From positions 1 to 64,000 of IMG/VR virus record IMGVR_UViG_3300035670_000040: a DNA stretch of 64,000 nucleotides; one strand, written 5' to 3'. The translations under genes were made by a program, and so were the position numbers. The notes beneath the pieces are model-generated. The model was not told the origin of the DNA, ran no database searches, and worked only from the letters and a program-made list of their open reading frames with translations. The stretch is from a virus. Positions within the stretch are counted from its first letter, which is position 1. Each line of letters opens with the position of its first letter. Of the stretch, positions 1 to 6,957 are shown piece after piece.

Positions 1-444
1 GTTGCACCTGTAGCTCCATCAAAACCTGTTGCACCTGAACCTGTTGCACCATCAAAACCTGTAGAACCCTGTAAACCTGTTGCACCTGTAGCTCCATCAA
101 AACCTGTTGCTCCTGAACCTGTTGCACCATCAAAACCTGTAGAACCCTGTAAACCTGTTGCACCTGTAGCTCCATCAAAACCTGTTGCTCCTGAACCTGT
201 TGCACCTGTTAAACCAGTTGCTCCATCAAAACCTGTGGAACCTTGTAAACCAGTTGCTCCATCAAAACCAGTTGCTCCATCAAAACCTGTGGAACCTTGT
301 AAACCAGTTGCTCCATCAAAACCAGTTGCTCCAGAACCTGTTGCACCAGTTAATCCTGTTGCTCCATCAAAACCTGTTGCACCATCAAAACCTGTTGCTC
401 CTGAACCTGTTGCACCAGTTAATCCTGTTGCTCCGTTTAATTTT
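1..444. repeat. Nested tandem repeats encoding the collagen-like tract
   Basis: Near-identical 78-bp units begin at 1, 79 and 157 (26 codons: eight triplets plus one GS doublet). A 54-bp unit begins at 235 and 289 (six triplets), and a related block recurs at about 334 and 403. All units are in frame with the fibre gene on the minus strand. The repeat continues off the left edge. Confidence 0.85.
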
Positions 445-578
445 AATAAATCTACATAAGCAGATAAACTCCATACTTGTGTTTTAAATTCTGAATTCTC
501 TTGAGAGTTTATTCCTACAAAGTAGTCATTATCAGTTAATGTTGATTTTAGTGGAAAATCTGTGAATTTCTTAGGCAT
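1..578 (-). CDS. Collagen-like tail fibre/virion protein (3' end beyond window)
   Basis: Start codon at 576-578; the reading frame stays open to base 1, so the C-terminus lies outside. About 45 N-terminal residues ([14 protein letters not shown]...) precede a Gly-X-Y-like tract rich in GAT, GFD, GST and GLT triplets. The N-terminus resembles the head of phage structural proteins, probably the attachment domain, and the repeats suggest a collagen-like trimeric shaft. The tract is not perfect collagen: GS doublets break the triplet register. A TATAAATA late-promoter box ends 5 nt before the ATG. Fibre or other surface virion protein is an inference from repeat type and late promoter. Confidence 0.75.
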   Translation of the reverse strand, partial: MPKKFTDFPLKSTLTDNDYFVGINSQENSEFKTQVWSLSAYVDLLKLNGATGLTGATGSGATGFDGATGFDGATGLTGATGSGATGFDGATGLQGSTGFDGATGFDGATGLQGSTGFDGATGLTGATGSGATGFDGATGATGLQGSTGFDGATGSGATGFDGATGATGLQGSTGFDGATGSGATGFDGATGA

Positions 579-583
579 ATGTT

Positions 584-591
584 TATTTATA
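584..591 (-). promoter_or_regulatory. T4-type late promoter of the collagen-like gene
   Basis: On the minus strand the box reads TATAAATA, the T4 late consensus, with 5 nt before the ATG at 578. T4 late transcripts start about 6 nt after the box, which here is the start codon itself; no ribosome binding site can fit. Confidence 0.65.
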
Positions 592-1042
592 TATAATTTA
601 ATCTTTCTCCATCACTCGTTAACATTCTTTCATCATTTCCAGTTATTATTAATTTTTGATCATATAACGGAGAATAAATATTTATAGGGTCACTGGAGAT
701 TCTTGTTATTTCTGGTAAAATATTTATTTTTCCTTTTAAATAGGTTTTTGTTTTTCCTGTTGGAAAACTTATTTGTAAATCATAATTATATTCTCCTGTA
801 GGAATATTTATAATTTGTTTTGGAATAGAGATAAGTCCCATCTCTGGAACTACTATTTTAATAGTATCAGAATATGTTGATAATTCTAAAAATACAGGAG
901 AAGCTAAATTTTTACTAGATCTAAATTGTAGGAATACATCACAATCCAATAAATTTACAGCGGAATTATTTTCCATTATAGTTATGGAACTAATACCTTT
1001 CCAAGTATCTCCACATATTTGATCTGAAAAATTATAAATCAT
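587..1042 (-). CDS. Ig-like virion/baseplate protein (BppU-N-like)
   Basis: 151 aa. The N-terminus carries a [12 protein letters not shown] motif, followed by a beta-rich pattern (FLQFRSS..., [30 protein letters not shown]). This resembles the small Ig-like domains found in phage baseplate upper proteins and in virion proteins that decorate fibres. It lies directly upstream of the collagen-like fibre gene on the same strand, so a role in fibre attachment is plausible but inferred. A late-type box lies about 64 nt upstream of the ATG. Family assignment is by pattern only. Confidence 0.5.
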   Translation of the reverse strand: MIYNFSDQICGDTWKGISSITIMENNSAVNLLDCDVFLQFRSSKNLASPVFLELSTYSDTIKIVVPEMGLISIPKQIINIPTGEYNYDLQISFPTGKTKTYLKGKINILPEITRISSDPINIYSPLYDQKLIITGNDERMLTSDGERLNYI

Positions 1043-1105
1043 TCTTTATTTTACTTATTATTTTTTGCTAACATTTAAAAAAATAAAACGAATAATTATA
1101 ACATA

Positions 1106-1113
1106 TATTTATA
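1106..1113 (-). promoter_or_regulatory. Probable late promoter upstream of the Ig-like gene
   Basis: Minus-strand TATAAATA in the 133-bp gap between hsp20 and the Ig-like gene. It is an exact match to the T4 late box. The leader would be about 58 nt, unlike the very short leaders at other late boxes here. Confidence 0.5.
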
Positions 1114-1150
1114 TATTTTGAAAAATTATTATAAAAATATATAAGAATCG

Positions 1151-1718
1151 ATGCTCAACAAGATTAAGATATTAATTAATCAACTTTAATGTCGATATTT
1201 AATACCTCCGGTTGAGTTACAGGGACGGTTACTCGCAATAACCCGTCAATATAACTTGATTTTATTTGTTTAACATTTGCATTTTCATTTAACAAAAATG
1301 ACAAAGCACCTTTTCTTGTACTAATTCCCCTCTTAACATAAGAGCAAGAATCCTTACAATCTTCTGTTTTATCTTCTTTTAATACACTTATATATAAATG
1401 TCCATCTCGGACCTTTACATCAATGTTATTTTTTCCTACACCAGCTAAAGCAACCTCGACAACATATTCTTTTAAATTGTTGTCTTTGTCTTTAACTGTT
1501 TTTACATTGTATGGATATACAGCATTTGGAACATCGAAAGCTTTTTCGAATTCACCAAATACATTGTTAAACCAGTTGTCATTAAACAAAGCGGGTAACT
1601 GGCGATAAACCCTCTCTGTGGACGAATAATGTCCGGGTATTAGTTGTGTTGTTATTGTATTCATTTTTTTATTTCTCCTTGTTATAAGCGAGTTTTTGAT
1701 TAAGATCTTGTTGAGCAT
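1151..1718. repeat. 14-bp inverted repeat flanking hsp20
   Basis: ATGCTCAACAAGAT at 1151-1164 recurs exactly as its reverse complement at 1705-1718. One arm lies just after the hsp20 stop, the other about 40 nt before its start, so the gene is enclosed by the pair. Confidence 0.7.
1176..1664 (-). CDS. hsp20: Small heat-shock protein Hsp20
   Basis: 162 aa, an ATP-independent holdase chaperone. The alpha-crystallin domain spans about residues 50-150 (EYVVEVALAGV, VRDGHLYISV, KGALSFLLNE, DGLLRVTVPV), and a C-terminal IDI at 157-159 matches the I-x-I oligomerisation motif. The ATG at 1664 is preferred over an upstream in-frame ATG at 1727 because AAGGAG lies 10 nt upstream of it. Hsp20 is common in T4-like marine phages, where it is thought to help virion assembly or protect host functions. 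The gene is its own transcription unit, with a bidirectional terminator on its upstream side and a 14-bp inverted repeat around it. Confidence 0.92.
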   Translation of the reverse strand: MNTITTQLIPGHYSSTERVYRQLPALFNDNWFNNVFGEFEKAFDVPNAVYPYNVKTVKDKDNNLKEYVVEVALAGVGKNNIDVKVRDGHLYISVLKEDKTEDCKDSCSYVKRGISTRKGALSFLLNENANVKQIKSSYIDGLLRVTVPVTQPEVLNIDIKVD

Positions 1719-1750
1719 CAAAACCAAAATTATTTACTTCTTAAAAAGAA

Positions 1751-1781
1751 AAAAAACGCAAATTTTAAATTTGCGTTTTTT
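1751..1781. terminator. Bidirectional intrinsic terminator
   Basis: A near-perfect inverted repeat (AAAAAACGCAAATTT and its complement, separated by about 1 nt) followed by T-runs on both strands. It separates hsp20 from the next minus-strand gene upstream. Confidence 0.8.
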
Positions 1782-1802
1782 TTCTTTTTATAAATTTATT
1801 TT

Positions 1803-2009
1803 TTAACTATTTTGAGTTTCTACAAATTCATAAAGCTCTTTTGCTCTTGAAATAATATCTTCTGACTTTGGAAAAAGACTATCTATTTGATCTTGTGGAA
1901 TAGATGATTCATTACCCAAACGAATATTATTAATTGTTTCAATGTATTTATTAAAACAATCAGCATGAGCTAATTTAAGAACTTCAAGTCTTATTTCATA
2001 ACCATTCAT
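1803..2009 (-). CDS. Conserved small phage protein, function unknown
   Basis: 68 aa, mostly helical by composition, starting MNGYEIRLEVLKLAHAD and acidic at the C-terminus. Small proteins with a DGYEIR-like start occur in T4-like marine phages; no function is known to me. A strong Shine-Dalgarno (AAGGAGG) sits about 10 nt upstream of the ATG, in contrast to the many leaderless genes here. It is followed by the hsp20 terminator, so it probably ends the dut-side transcription unit. Confidence 0.75.
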   Translation of the reverse strand: MNGYEIRLEVLKLAHADCFNKYIETINNIRLGNESSIPQDQIDSLFPKSEDIISRAKELYEFVETQNS

Positions 2010-2045
2010 GTGTGTGTATCCTCCTTTCTAATAAAAACTTTTGTG

Positions 2046-2465
2046 TTAAACACCAGTAGAACCAAATCCACCATCTCCTCTTTGAGATTCTTCTAATTTT
2101 TCTACAATTTCAAAATCAAAAGAATAATGTTTTTCAAAAATTATTTGAGCGATTCTATCTCCTTTTTTTATAGAAAATGTTCTTTCTTTATCTGTATTAT
2201 AAAGAATAACAGCAATTTCTCCTCTATAATCAGAGTCAATTATACCAGCAAGTACATCTATACCATTTCTAATTGCTAAACCTGATCTTGGTTCTATTCT
2301 TCCATAGAAGCCAGTAGGAATCTCCATTACAACTCCTGTTTTTATAACTGTTTTTTCTTGTGGATATACATAATAATCATGTAATGAATATAAATCATAT
2401 CCAGCAGCTTGTTCAGACCCTTTTGTTGGTATTTTTGAATTATTATCTATTAGCTTTATTTTCAT
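2046..2465 (-). CDS. dut: dUTPase (deoxyuridine triphosphatase)
   Basis: 139 aa; hydrolyses dUTP to dUMP and PPi, limiting uracil in DNA and supplying dTMP synthesis. All five trimeric-dUTPase motifs are present: AGYDLY (21-26), PRSGLA (59-64), the segment GIDVLAGIIDSDYRGEI (68-84) with the catalytic aspartate, RIAQII (104-109) and the C-terminal P-loop-like RGDGGFGSTG (129-138). Length is normal for the family. It sits with nrdA and nrdB in a nucleotide-metabolism run and has its own sigma70-like promoter. Confidence 0.95.
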   Translation of the reverse strand: MKIKLIDNNSKIPTKGSEQAAGYDLYSLHDYYVYPQEKTVIKTGVVMEIPTGFYGRIEPRSGLAIRNGIDVLAGIIDSDYRGEIAVILYNTDKERTFSIKKGDRIAQIIFEKHYSFDFEIVEKLEESQRGDGGFGSTGV

Positions 2466-2474
2466 TAAACCAAT

Positions 2475-2503
2475 ATAATACTAAAATTATTTTGTTATAT
2501 CAA
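2475..2503 (-). promoter_or_regulatory. Sigma70-like promoter of dut
   Basis: Minus strand: TTGATA (2498-2503), 17-nt spacer, TATTAT (2475-2480), then 9 nt to the dut ATG. The predicted leader is only 2-3 nt. Confidence 0.6.
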
Positions 2504-2520
2504 TAACAAAATAATATAAA

Positions 2521-2847
2521 TTATGGCCTAAAACCAGCTGGTGTTTTCCTACCACCTTTTAACATAGGAATTTTATCGTTTTTTGATTGTGGTTCTTTTT
2601 TATTTGATTGTAAAACACTTTGAAGTTTTGTTACTAATTGTTTATTTTGTTTAGCTTCATTTAGTTTATTTTTTATTTCTGGATATAATCTAGACAATCC
2701 TTCAAAAACTAAAGGCAATCCAAAAGCAACAACATAAACAAGAGCAGCACCCAAGGTTTCATTTGCATCCTCAGAAATTAATTGAGTTTCTTTTTTATTT
2801 ATTGATTCGTATACTTGTTCTAAATTTTTAAAATCTTCAGTTTTCAT
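2521..2847 (-). CDS. Late small membrane-associated protein, unknown
   Basis: 108 aa. The N-terminus (MKTEDFKNLEQVYESI) is amphipathic, residues about 32-50 form one hydrophobic segment (GAALVYVVAFGLPLVF), and the C-terminal third is basic (MLKGGRKTPAGFRP). It is preceded by a late-type GATAAATA box 6 nt before the ATG, so it is probably made late and may be a virion or lysis-stage protein. The LEQVY.S motif recurs near the N-terminus of the gene at 62751, hinting at a common leader. I recognise no family. Confidence 0.65.
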   Translation of the reverse strand: MKTEDFKNLEQVYESINKKETQLISEDANETLGAALVYVVAFGLPLVFEGLSRLYPEIKNKLNEAKQNKQLVTKLQSVLQSNKKEPQSKNDKIPMLKGGRKTPAGFRP

Positions 2848-2853
2848 TTTATA

Positions 2854-2861
2854 TATTTATC
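2854..2861 (-). promoter_or_regulatory. Late promoter box, leaderless type
   Basis: GATAAATA on the minus strand followed by 6 nt (TATAAA) and the ATG at 2847. It overlaps the 3' edge of the nrdA region. Confidence 0.6.
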
Positions 2862-2862
2862 T

Positions 2863-4512
2863 TTAACCTTCACAACTTTTACAACTCAAAATATTTCTTG
2901 CCAAATTTTGTGCAGCATTTCCACTTCTTTGATAGTACAAACCTTTAATACCTTGTTCCCATGCAAAAATCATAAGTTCATTTATCTCTTTAGCCTTTGT
3001 ATCGGAACTAACCATAATATTTAAAGATTGTCCTTGATCAATATATTTTTGACGTTGAGCGGCCTGAATGATGATTTCTTTTTGAGAAATTTCACCAAAG
3101 GTTTTAAATACATCCTTTTCTTCTTGAGTTAAAAAATCTAAATGTTGAACGCTTCCTCCATGTAAAAGAATAGATTTCCATGTATCATCATCATGTTTTC
3201 CTTTTTCTTTTAATAATTTTTTAAGATATGGATTTTTATATGAAAATTTACCTTTAGCTAAATCTTTTACATAATAACAAGATTCGATTGGTTCTATACT
3301 AGGAGATACTTGTCCAAGAATAAATGACGAACTTGTAGTTGGCGCAACAGCAAGTGTAGTTGTATTTCTTCTACCATATCCTTTTAGTAACTCTGGTTCA
3401 CCAAATATTTCAGAAAGTTCTTTGGTTGCTTTATCTGATTTTTCTCTTATAAGTCTCCATATTTCATTATTCAACATTTTAGCCTCAAATGATTCAAAAC
3501 CTATCATTTTAGACTGTAATAAAGAATGCCATCCTAATACACCAACACCCAATGCTCTCTGGTTTATTGCAAATTTTCTAGGTGCTTCCATAAACTTAAT
3601 ACCTTCTGTTTTGTTAATAAATTCAGTCATAACAGCATCTAAAAAATAAACTAAGGTTTCTACTGCATCGGTATCTTTCCATTCTTCCCATTTTTCTAAA
3701 TTTAACGAAGATAAATCACAAACAAAAGATTCGTCTTCTGAGTTTGATAAATGTATCTCGTTACATAAATTAGAATTATTTATTTTTAATCCTTTATCTT
3801 TATAAACTTGAGGAGATTGGTTGTTAGAATTATCGCTAAAGAAAATATAAGGATAGCCAGATTCAAATCTTTTTTTAATAACAAGACCCCAAATCCTGCG
3901 AGCATCTTTATCACCATCAATCATTTTTTTCATCCACTCATCAGATACACAAACACCAATAGAAAGATTTTGAATTGGGTTTCCTTCAGATTTAATTTTT
4001 AAAAATTCTTCAATATCTGGATGATCAATTGGAAGGTATGCTGCAAATGACCCTCTTCTAACACTTCCTTGAGAAACTACATTCATCAATTTATCAAACA
4101 ATTCCATAAAATGAACAGAACCAGTAGATTCTCCGCCAGATGAAATAGCATTACCTCTTCCTCTTAATTCTCCAAAATAAGCCGATGTACCGCCACCATG
4201 TTTGGTCATCATTGCAACTTCTGAAACTTTATTCATAATCCCTTCCATTGTGTCAGGTACTAAAGAACCAAAGCAAGAAATCGGCATTCCCCTTTTTCTT
4301 CCGAAATTGCTCCATATAGGACTAGACAAGGAATAGAAGCTTCTAGACATATAGTCTTCAAATTTATCAGCAAATCCTTTTAAGTTTAGATATCTTTCTG
4401 CTGCTTCTGCAATATCTCTAATTCTTTTCTCTGCTGTTTCCCCCTCTAGCAAATAACCTCTTTCGAGAAATTTTCGTGAATCTTTGTTTAACCATTCGTA
4501 TTTGTTTGTCAT
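2863..4512 (-). CDS. nrdA: Ribonucleotide reductase class I, large subunit
   Basis: 549 aa; reduces ribonucleotides to deoxyribonucleotides together with NrdB. Visible features are PISCFGS with the first redox cysteine (C80), HGGGTSAYFG, the active-site NLCNEI with C250 and E252, APTTSSSFI, and the C-terminal CKSCEG cysteine pair that is re-reduced by a thioredoxin or glutaredoxin. It is shorter than bacterial NrdA (about 750 aa), and no N-terminal ATP-cone is present, so allosteric activity control is probably missing. A 56-aa gene lies 4 nt upstream and nrdB beyond that. Confidence 0.95.
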   Translation of the reverse strand: MTNKYEWLNKDSRKFLERGYLLEGETAEKRIRDIAEAAERYLNLKGFADKFEDYMSRSFYSLSSPIWSNFGRKRGMPISCFGSLVPDTMEGIMNKVSEVAMMTKHGGGTSAYFGELRGRGNAISSGGESTGSVHFMELFDKLMNVVSQGSVRRGSFAAYLPIDHPDIEEFLKIKSEGNPIQNLSIGVCVSDEWMKKMIDGDKDARRIWGLVIKKRFESGYPYIFFSDNSNNQSPQVYKDKGLKINNSNLCNEIHLSNSEDESFVCDLSSLNLEKWEEWKDTDAVETLVYFLDAVMTEFINKTEGIKFMEAPRKFAINQRALGVGVLGWHSLLQSKMIGFESFEAKMLNNEIWRLIREKSDKATKELSEIFGEPELLKGYGRRNTTTLAVAPTTSSSFILGQVSPSIEPIESCYYVKDLAKGKFSYKNPYLKKLLKEKGKHDDDTWKSILLHGGSVQHLDFLTQEEKDVFKTFGEISQKEIIIQAAQRQKYIDQGQSLNIMVSSDTKAKEINELMIFAWEQGIKGLYYQRSGNAAQNLARNILSCKSCEG

Positions 4513-4516
4513 AAAT

Positions 4517-4687
4517 TTAAATATTGTCTTGTTTTTCTGATTTTAATTCTACAATAATTTTATCTCTAATCGTAATTTGATTTTCGAGATTTTTAATTAT
4601 TGTTAACAATTCTTCAATTGTTTCTTGTTGAGCATTTCTCCAAGATGACGCCAATTCATCAGCAGTTTTATCTGATTTAAAATGCAT
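4517..4687 (-). CDS. Small coiled-coil protein between nrdA and nrdB
   Basis: 56 aa. ATG at 4687, 6 nt after nrdB ends, and TAA at 4517-4519, 4 nt before the nrdA start, so the gene fills the gap exactly. The sequence (MHFKSDKTADELASSW..., then EELLTIIKNLENQIT) predicts a helix with coiled-coil character. Tight packing and co-direction suggest co-translation with the reductase genes; a role as a small reductase partner is speculation. No family recognised. Confidence 0.65.
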   Translation of the reverse strand: MHFKSDKTADELASSWRNAQQETIEELLTIIKNLENQITIRDKIIVELKSEKQDNI

Positions 4688-4693
4688 AAAAAT

Positions 4694-5665
4694 TTAAAAT
4701 AAATCGTCTTCTGAAAATGATTGTGTAAACTTTTGGTATCCAGTTGGTTTTGAATGGAAAAAATCTGTCATGTTAGTACCCAATAATTCTTCCTCAAACC
4801 ACATGGTAGAGGAAATAAGATTTTTGTCAATATCAAAAACCTTTGAGTATCCTATTTGTTCTAATGAAATATTGATTCGGTTTTTAATAAATTCTTTTAC
4901 TGTATCAGCATCTAAACCATCTTCTTTTATACCATTTATCATCCAGTCTACTATTTTAGATTCTGCTTTAAATGCTTCTTGAGCCTCGGTAAGAATTTTA
5001 TCTTCTAATTCTTTATCGAATAATTCGGGATATTCTTCTCTAATAGTGTTAACTATTTTAGATCCTATTAGACCATGCAACAACTCTTCGTTTCTAGTAT
5101 ATTTTACTTGTTGATCAGTGTCTTTAAGAACATTTTTAAAACGAGCGAACCAGTTAATAACATAAAATTGAGAGAATAATGAAACATTTTCTACAAACAA
5201 TGTAAAAAGAATCAAAGCATAAAGATATTGTTTTTTGGAATCTTTGTAATATTTGTGTGTGTATTTTTTTAGATATTTTACTCTTCCTTCAATCCAATCC
5301 AATTTTAGATTATCTTCGAAAACATTTTCCATTCCTAATACAGTAATCAATCTTTCATATGCATTGTTATGGATAACTTCGGTATTTGCCATTGCATAAC
5401 CTAAGTCTGACAAAGAAGGATGTGGTAGATTTTCTCCAAGTTTAGCCCAAAAGGTTTTAACACTAATTTCGATTTGTCCGATAGCAGACAATGTTCTAAT
5501 AATTATTTCACGTTCTTTATCGGTTAAATTTACTTTAAATTGTTGAATATCAGAAGAAAAAGAAAACTCTTTATCTGTCCAAAATCCAGCATAGATTGCT
5601 TCGATAAATTTTTCTGTCCAAGGATACTTGTTTGGTTTGCGCGATATTTGTTCTTCGAAAATCAT
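4694..5665 (-). CDS. nrdB: Ribonucleotide reductase class I, small (radical) subunit
   Basis: 323 aa; houses the di-iron centre and tyrosyl radical that activate NrdA. E66 (QIEIS), E96 and H99 (ANTEVIHNNAY), the FVENVSLF glutamate, and the glutamate and histidine of NEELLHG fit the metal ligands. Y103, four residues after H99, occupies the radical-tyrosine position, so this is a conventional class Ia/b-like R2. The C-terminus (SFSEDDLF) is acidic and hydrophobic, as expected for the tail that docks on NrdA. It has a TTGCTT-type promoter. Confidence 0.95.
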   Translation of the reverse strand: MIFEEQISRKPNKYPWTEKFIEAIYAGFWTDKEFSFSSDIQQFKVNLTDKEREIIIRTLSAIGQIEISVKTFWAKLGENLPHPSLSDLGYAMANTEVIHNNAYERLITVLGMENVFEDNLKLDWIEGRVKYLKKYTHKYYKDSKKQYLYALILFTLFVENVSLFSQFYVINWFARFKNVLKDTDQQVKYTRNEELLHGLIGSKIVNTIREEYPELFDKELEDKILTEAQEAFKAESKIVDWMINGIKEDGLDADTVKEFIKNRINISLEQIGYSKVFDIDKNLISSTMWFEEELLGTNMTDFFHSKPTGYQKFTQSFSEDDLF

Positions 5666-5674
5666 AGTACTATA

Positions 5675-5702
5675 ATTATCATAAAAGCGGGAGTAAAAGC
5701 AA
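5675..5702 (-). promoter_or_regulatory. Promoter of nrdB (TTGCTTTTAC type)
   Basis: TTGCTT (5697-5702), 16-nt spacer, GATAAT (5675-5680), then 9 nt to ATG on the minus strand. The extended -35 TTGCTTTTAC is shared with the uvsX promoter, with the same 16-nt spacing. Confidence 0.55.
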
Positions 5703-5735
5703 GATTATTCTTTCCAAATTTTATATCCACATTTC

Positions 5736-5807
5736 TCATCGAACTTTACAGAAAGATTCATAAATTTTGAATATAAAACATAGCAAAAGTAAAAAGGAAA
5801 TTTGCAT
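5736..5807 (-). CDS. Possible 23-aa hydrophobic peptide upstream of nrdB
   Basis: ATG at 5807 with AGGAG at 5815-5819 (7-nt spacing), encoding MQISFLLLLCFIFKIYESF... then TGA. The ideal ribosome site is the main evidence; one hydrophobic stretch could span a membrane. A second tiny frame, 18 codons ending KIWKE (5705-5761), overlaps its 3' end in another frame. The pair may be two mini-genes, a frameshift remnant or chance. The rest of the 235-bp gap holds the nrdB promoter and the promoter of the plus-strand gene at 5901. Confidence 0.3.
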   Translation of the reverse strand: MQISFLLLLCFIFKIYESFCKVR

Positions 5808-5864
5808 AAAAAATCTCCTAAAAGATAAAAAAACCAAGCTAGAAATAAATTAAAAAATTTCATA

Positions 5865-5894
5865 TTGACTAGTGCCAATATTTAATGCTATTAT
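5865..5894 (+). promoter_or_regulatory. Sigma70-like promoter, leaderless gene
   Basis: TTGACT (5865-5870), 18-nt spacer, TATTAT (5889-5894), then exactly 6 nt to ATG 5901. Transcription should start at the start codon. Confidence 0.7.
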
Positions 5895-5900
5895 AGTAGT

Positions 5901-6641
5901 ATGTCTAGTATAAAAATAAAAATTTTTCCTACTGAAAATGAATATTTTGAATATTTGGAAAAACCGTTTCCTTCTTCTAGTATAAATCCAGAATGGTTAA
6001 AAAAAATTCCCACATATTATACAGATAAAAAACAAATAGATCAATTAAATATGCCTACATCTACAATAAAAAATTGTATGCCTGTTAGAGATATGATTGG
6101 TTGTGGTTTCACAATTCCTCTTCCTTGTGATGTTTGGGTTGAAAAAATTAAAACAGAAGAGGAAGATGAGATGACCAATTTTAGATGGGCATTAGGAAAT
6201 CTAAACCTTATAACCCCACATGTAATGCAGCAATCAAACGGAATTCCTGTTCCTGAAGGTTTTTGTGAAGAGCCTTATAGATTTAATAATTTTTGGATAA
6301 TAGAGACTCCTAAAAATTGGTCATGTATATTTAAACATCCCTCGTATTATGATGATCTTCCGTTTAGGGTTCTTGATGGTCTTGTGGATACGGACAAATA
6401 TCCATTACCTGTTAATTTCCCTTTCTTTATAAAGAAAGGATTCACTGGTCTTATTGAAAAGGGAACACCAATTGCTCAAGTTATTCCATTTAAAAGAGAA
6501 AATTTCAATGTTCAATTTTACAAATACAATTCAAATTTTTTATTCAAATGGTATAAAGCATCTTCAAATTTTTTTAATATCTATAAAAGACACTTTAGGA
6601 CAAAGAAAAATTTTAAAATCTCAAAGTGTCCTTTTCATTGA
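5901..6641 (+). CDS. DUF6065-like conserved protein
   Basis: 246 aa. The pattern PEWLKKIP, a CMPVRD segment, GCGFTIPLPCDVWV, FWIIETPKNWSCIF, LDGLVDTDKYPLPVNFPFF and KGTPIAQVIPFKRE matches what I recall of the DUF6065 family, found in phages and bacteria and functionally undefined. The fold looks beta-rich and soluble. The gene is monocistronic, driven by a strong sigma70-like promoter ending 6 nt before the ATG, so early expression is likely. Its 3' end overlaps a convergent HExxH gene by 29 bp. Confidence 0.6.
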   Translation: MSSIKIKIFPTENEYFEYLEKPFPSSSINPEWLKKIPTYYTDKKQIDQLNMPTSTIKNCMPVRDMIGCGFTIPLPCDVWVEKIKTEEEDEMTNFRWALGNLNLITPHVMQQSNGIPVPEGFCEEPYRFNNFWIIETPKNWSCIFKHPSYYDDLPFRVLDGLVDTDKYPLPVNFPFFIKKGFTGLIEKGTPIAQVIPFKRENFNVQFYKYNSNFLFKWYKASSNFFNIYKRHFRTKKNFKISKCPFH

Positions 6642-6957
6642 TAAGTTCACTTTTATAAATTTTTTTAGATATCTCCATTAAAAATAAAGCTGTTTGTAAA
6701 GGGGATATGTGGTTTATTAATCTTTTTTCTGCTATAAGTACTTTTGTTTCTGACCATTTAGGGTATATAAAATGTATACATTCGTGAAACATTGTTGGAA
6801 TAATGTCTTTTCTATAATCAAATTCTAAGAGATCGTCATAACACAAACCCACAACTCCTTTCATTTTTCTGAATGAAAAGAACTCAGGTTTTTTTGTTTT
6901 AACCAACTCTAAGCAATTATTATATATTTTAGTGAGTTGTCTTTTTGTGAATTTCAT
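6613..6957 (-). CDS. HExxH-motif putative metalloprotease
   Basis: 114 aa. Residues MFHECIHFIYP contain an H-E-x-x-H zinc-protease signature, and downstream glutamates and histidines (TKVLIAEKRLINH) could give the third ligand. The size and motif recall small SprT/WLM-like or ImmA-like phage peptidases, but I cannot choose among these. The start at 6957 is chosen because it forms an ATGA overlap with the stop of the upstream methyltransferase, indicating translational coupling. Substrate unknown. Confidence 0.55.
   Translation of the reverse strand: MKFTKRQLTKIYNNCLELVKTKKPEFFSFRKMKGVVGLCYDDLLEFDYRKDIIPTMFHECIHFIYPKWSETKVLIAEKRLINHISPLQTALFLMEISKKIYKSELINEKDTLRF

Noticed and set aside
1-444. 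Possible CRISPR-like repeat array
   Set aside because: Repeats are contiguous, in frame and without unique spacers; they encode a collagen-like protein.
185-487. Plus-strand leucine/proline-rich frames ([12 protein letters not shown] type) over the repeat
   Set aside because: They are the antisense reading of the Gly-X-Y tract; codon structure, late promoter and N-terminal domain all favour the minus-strand gene.
1665-1727. Longer N-terminus for Hsp20 starting at 1727
   Set aside because: The upstream ATG lacks a ribosome site and overlaps the inverted repeat, while the 1664 ATG has AAGGAG at good spacing.
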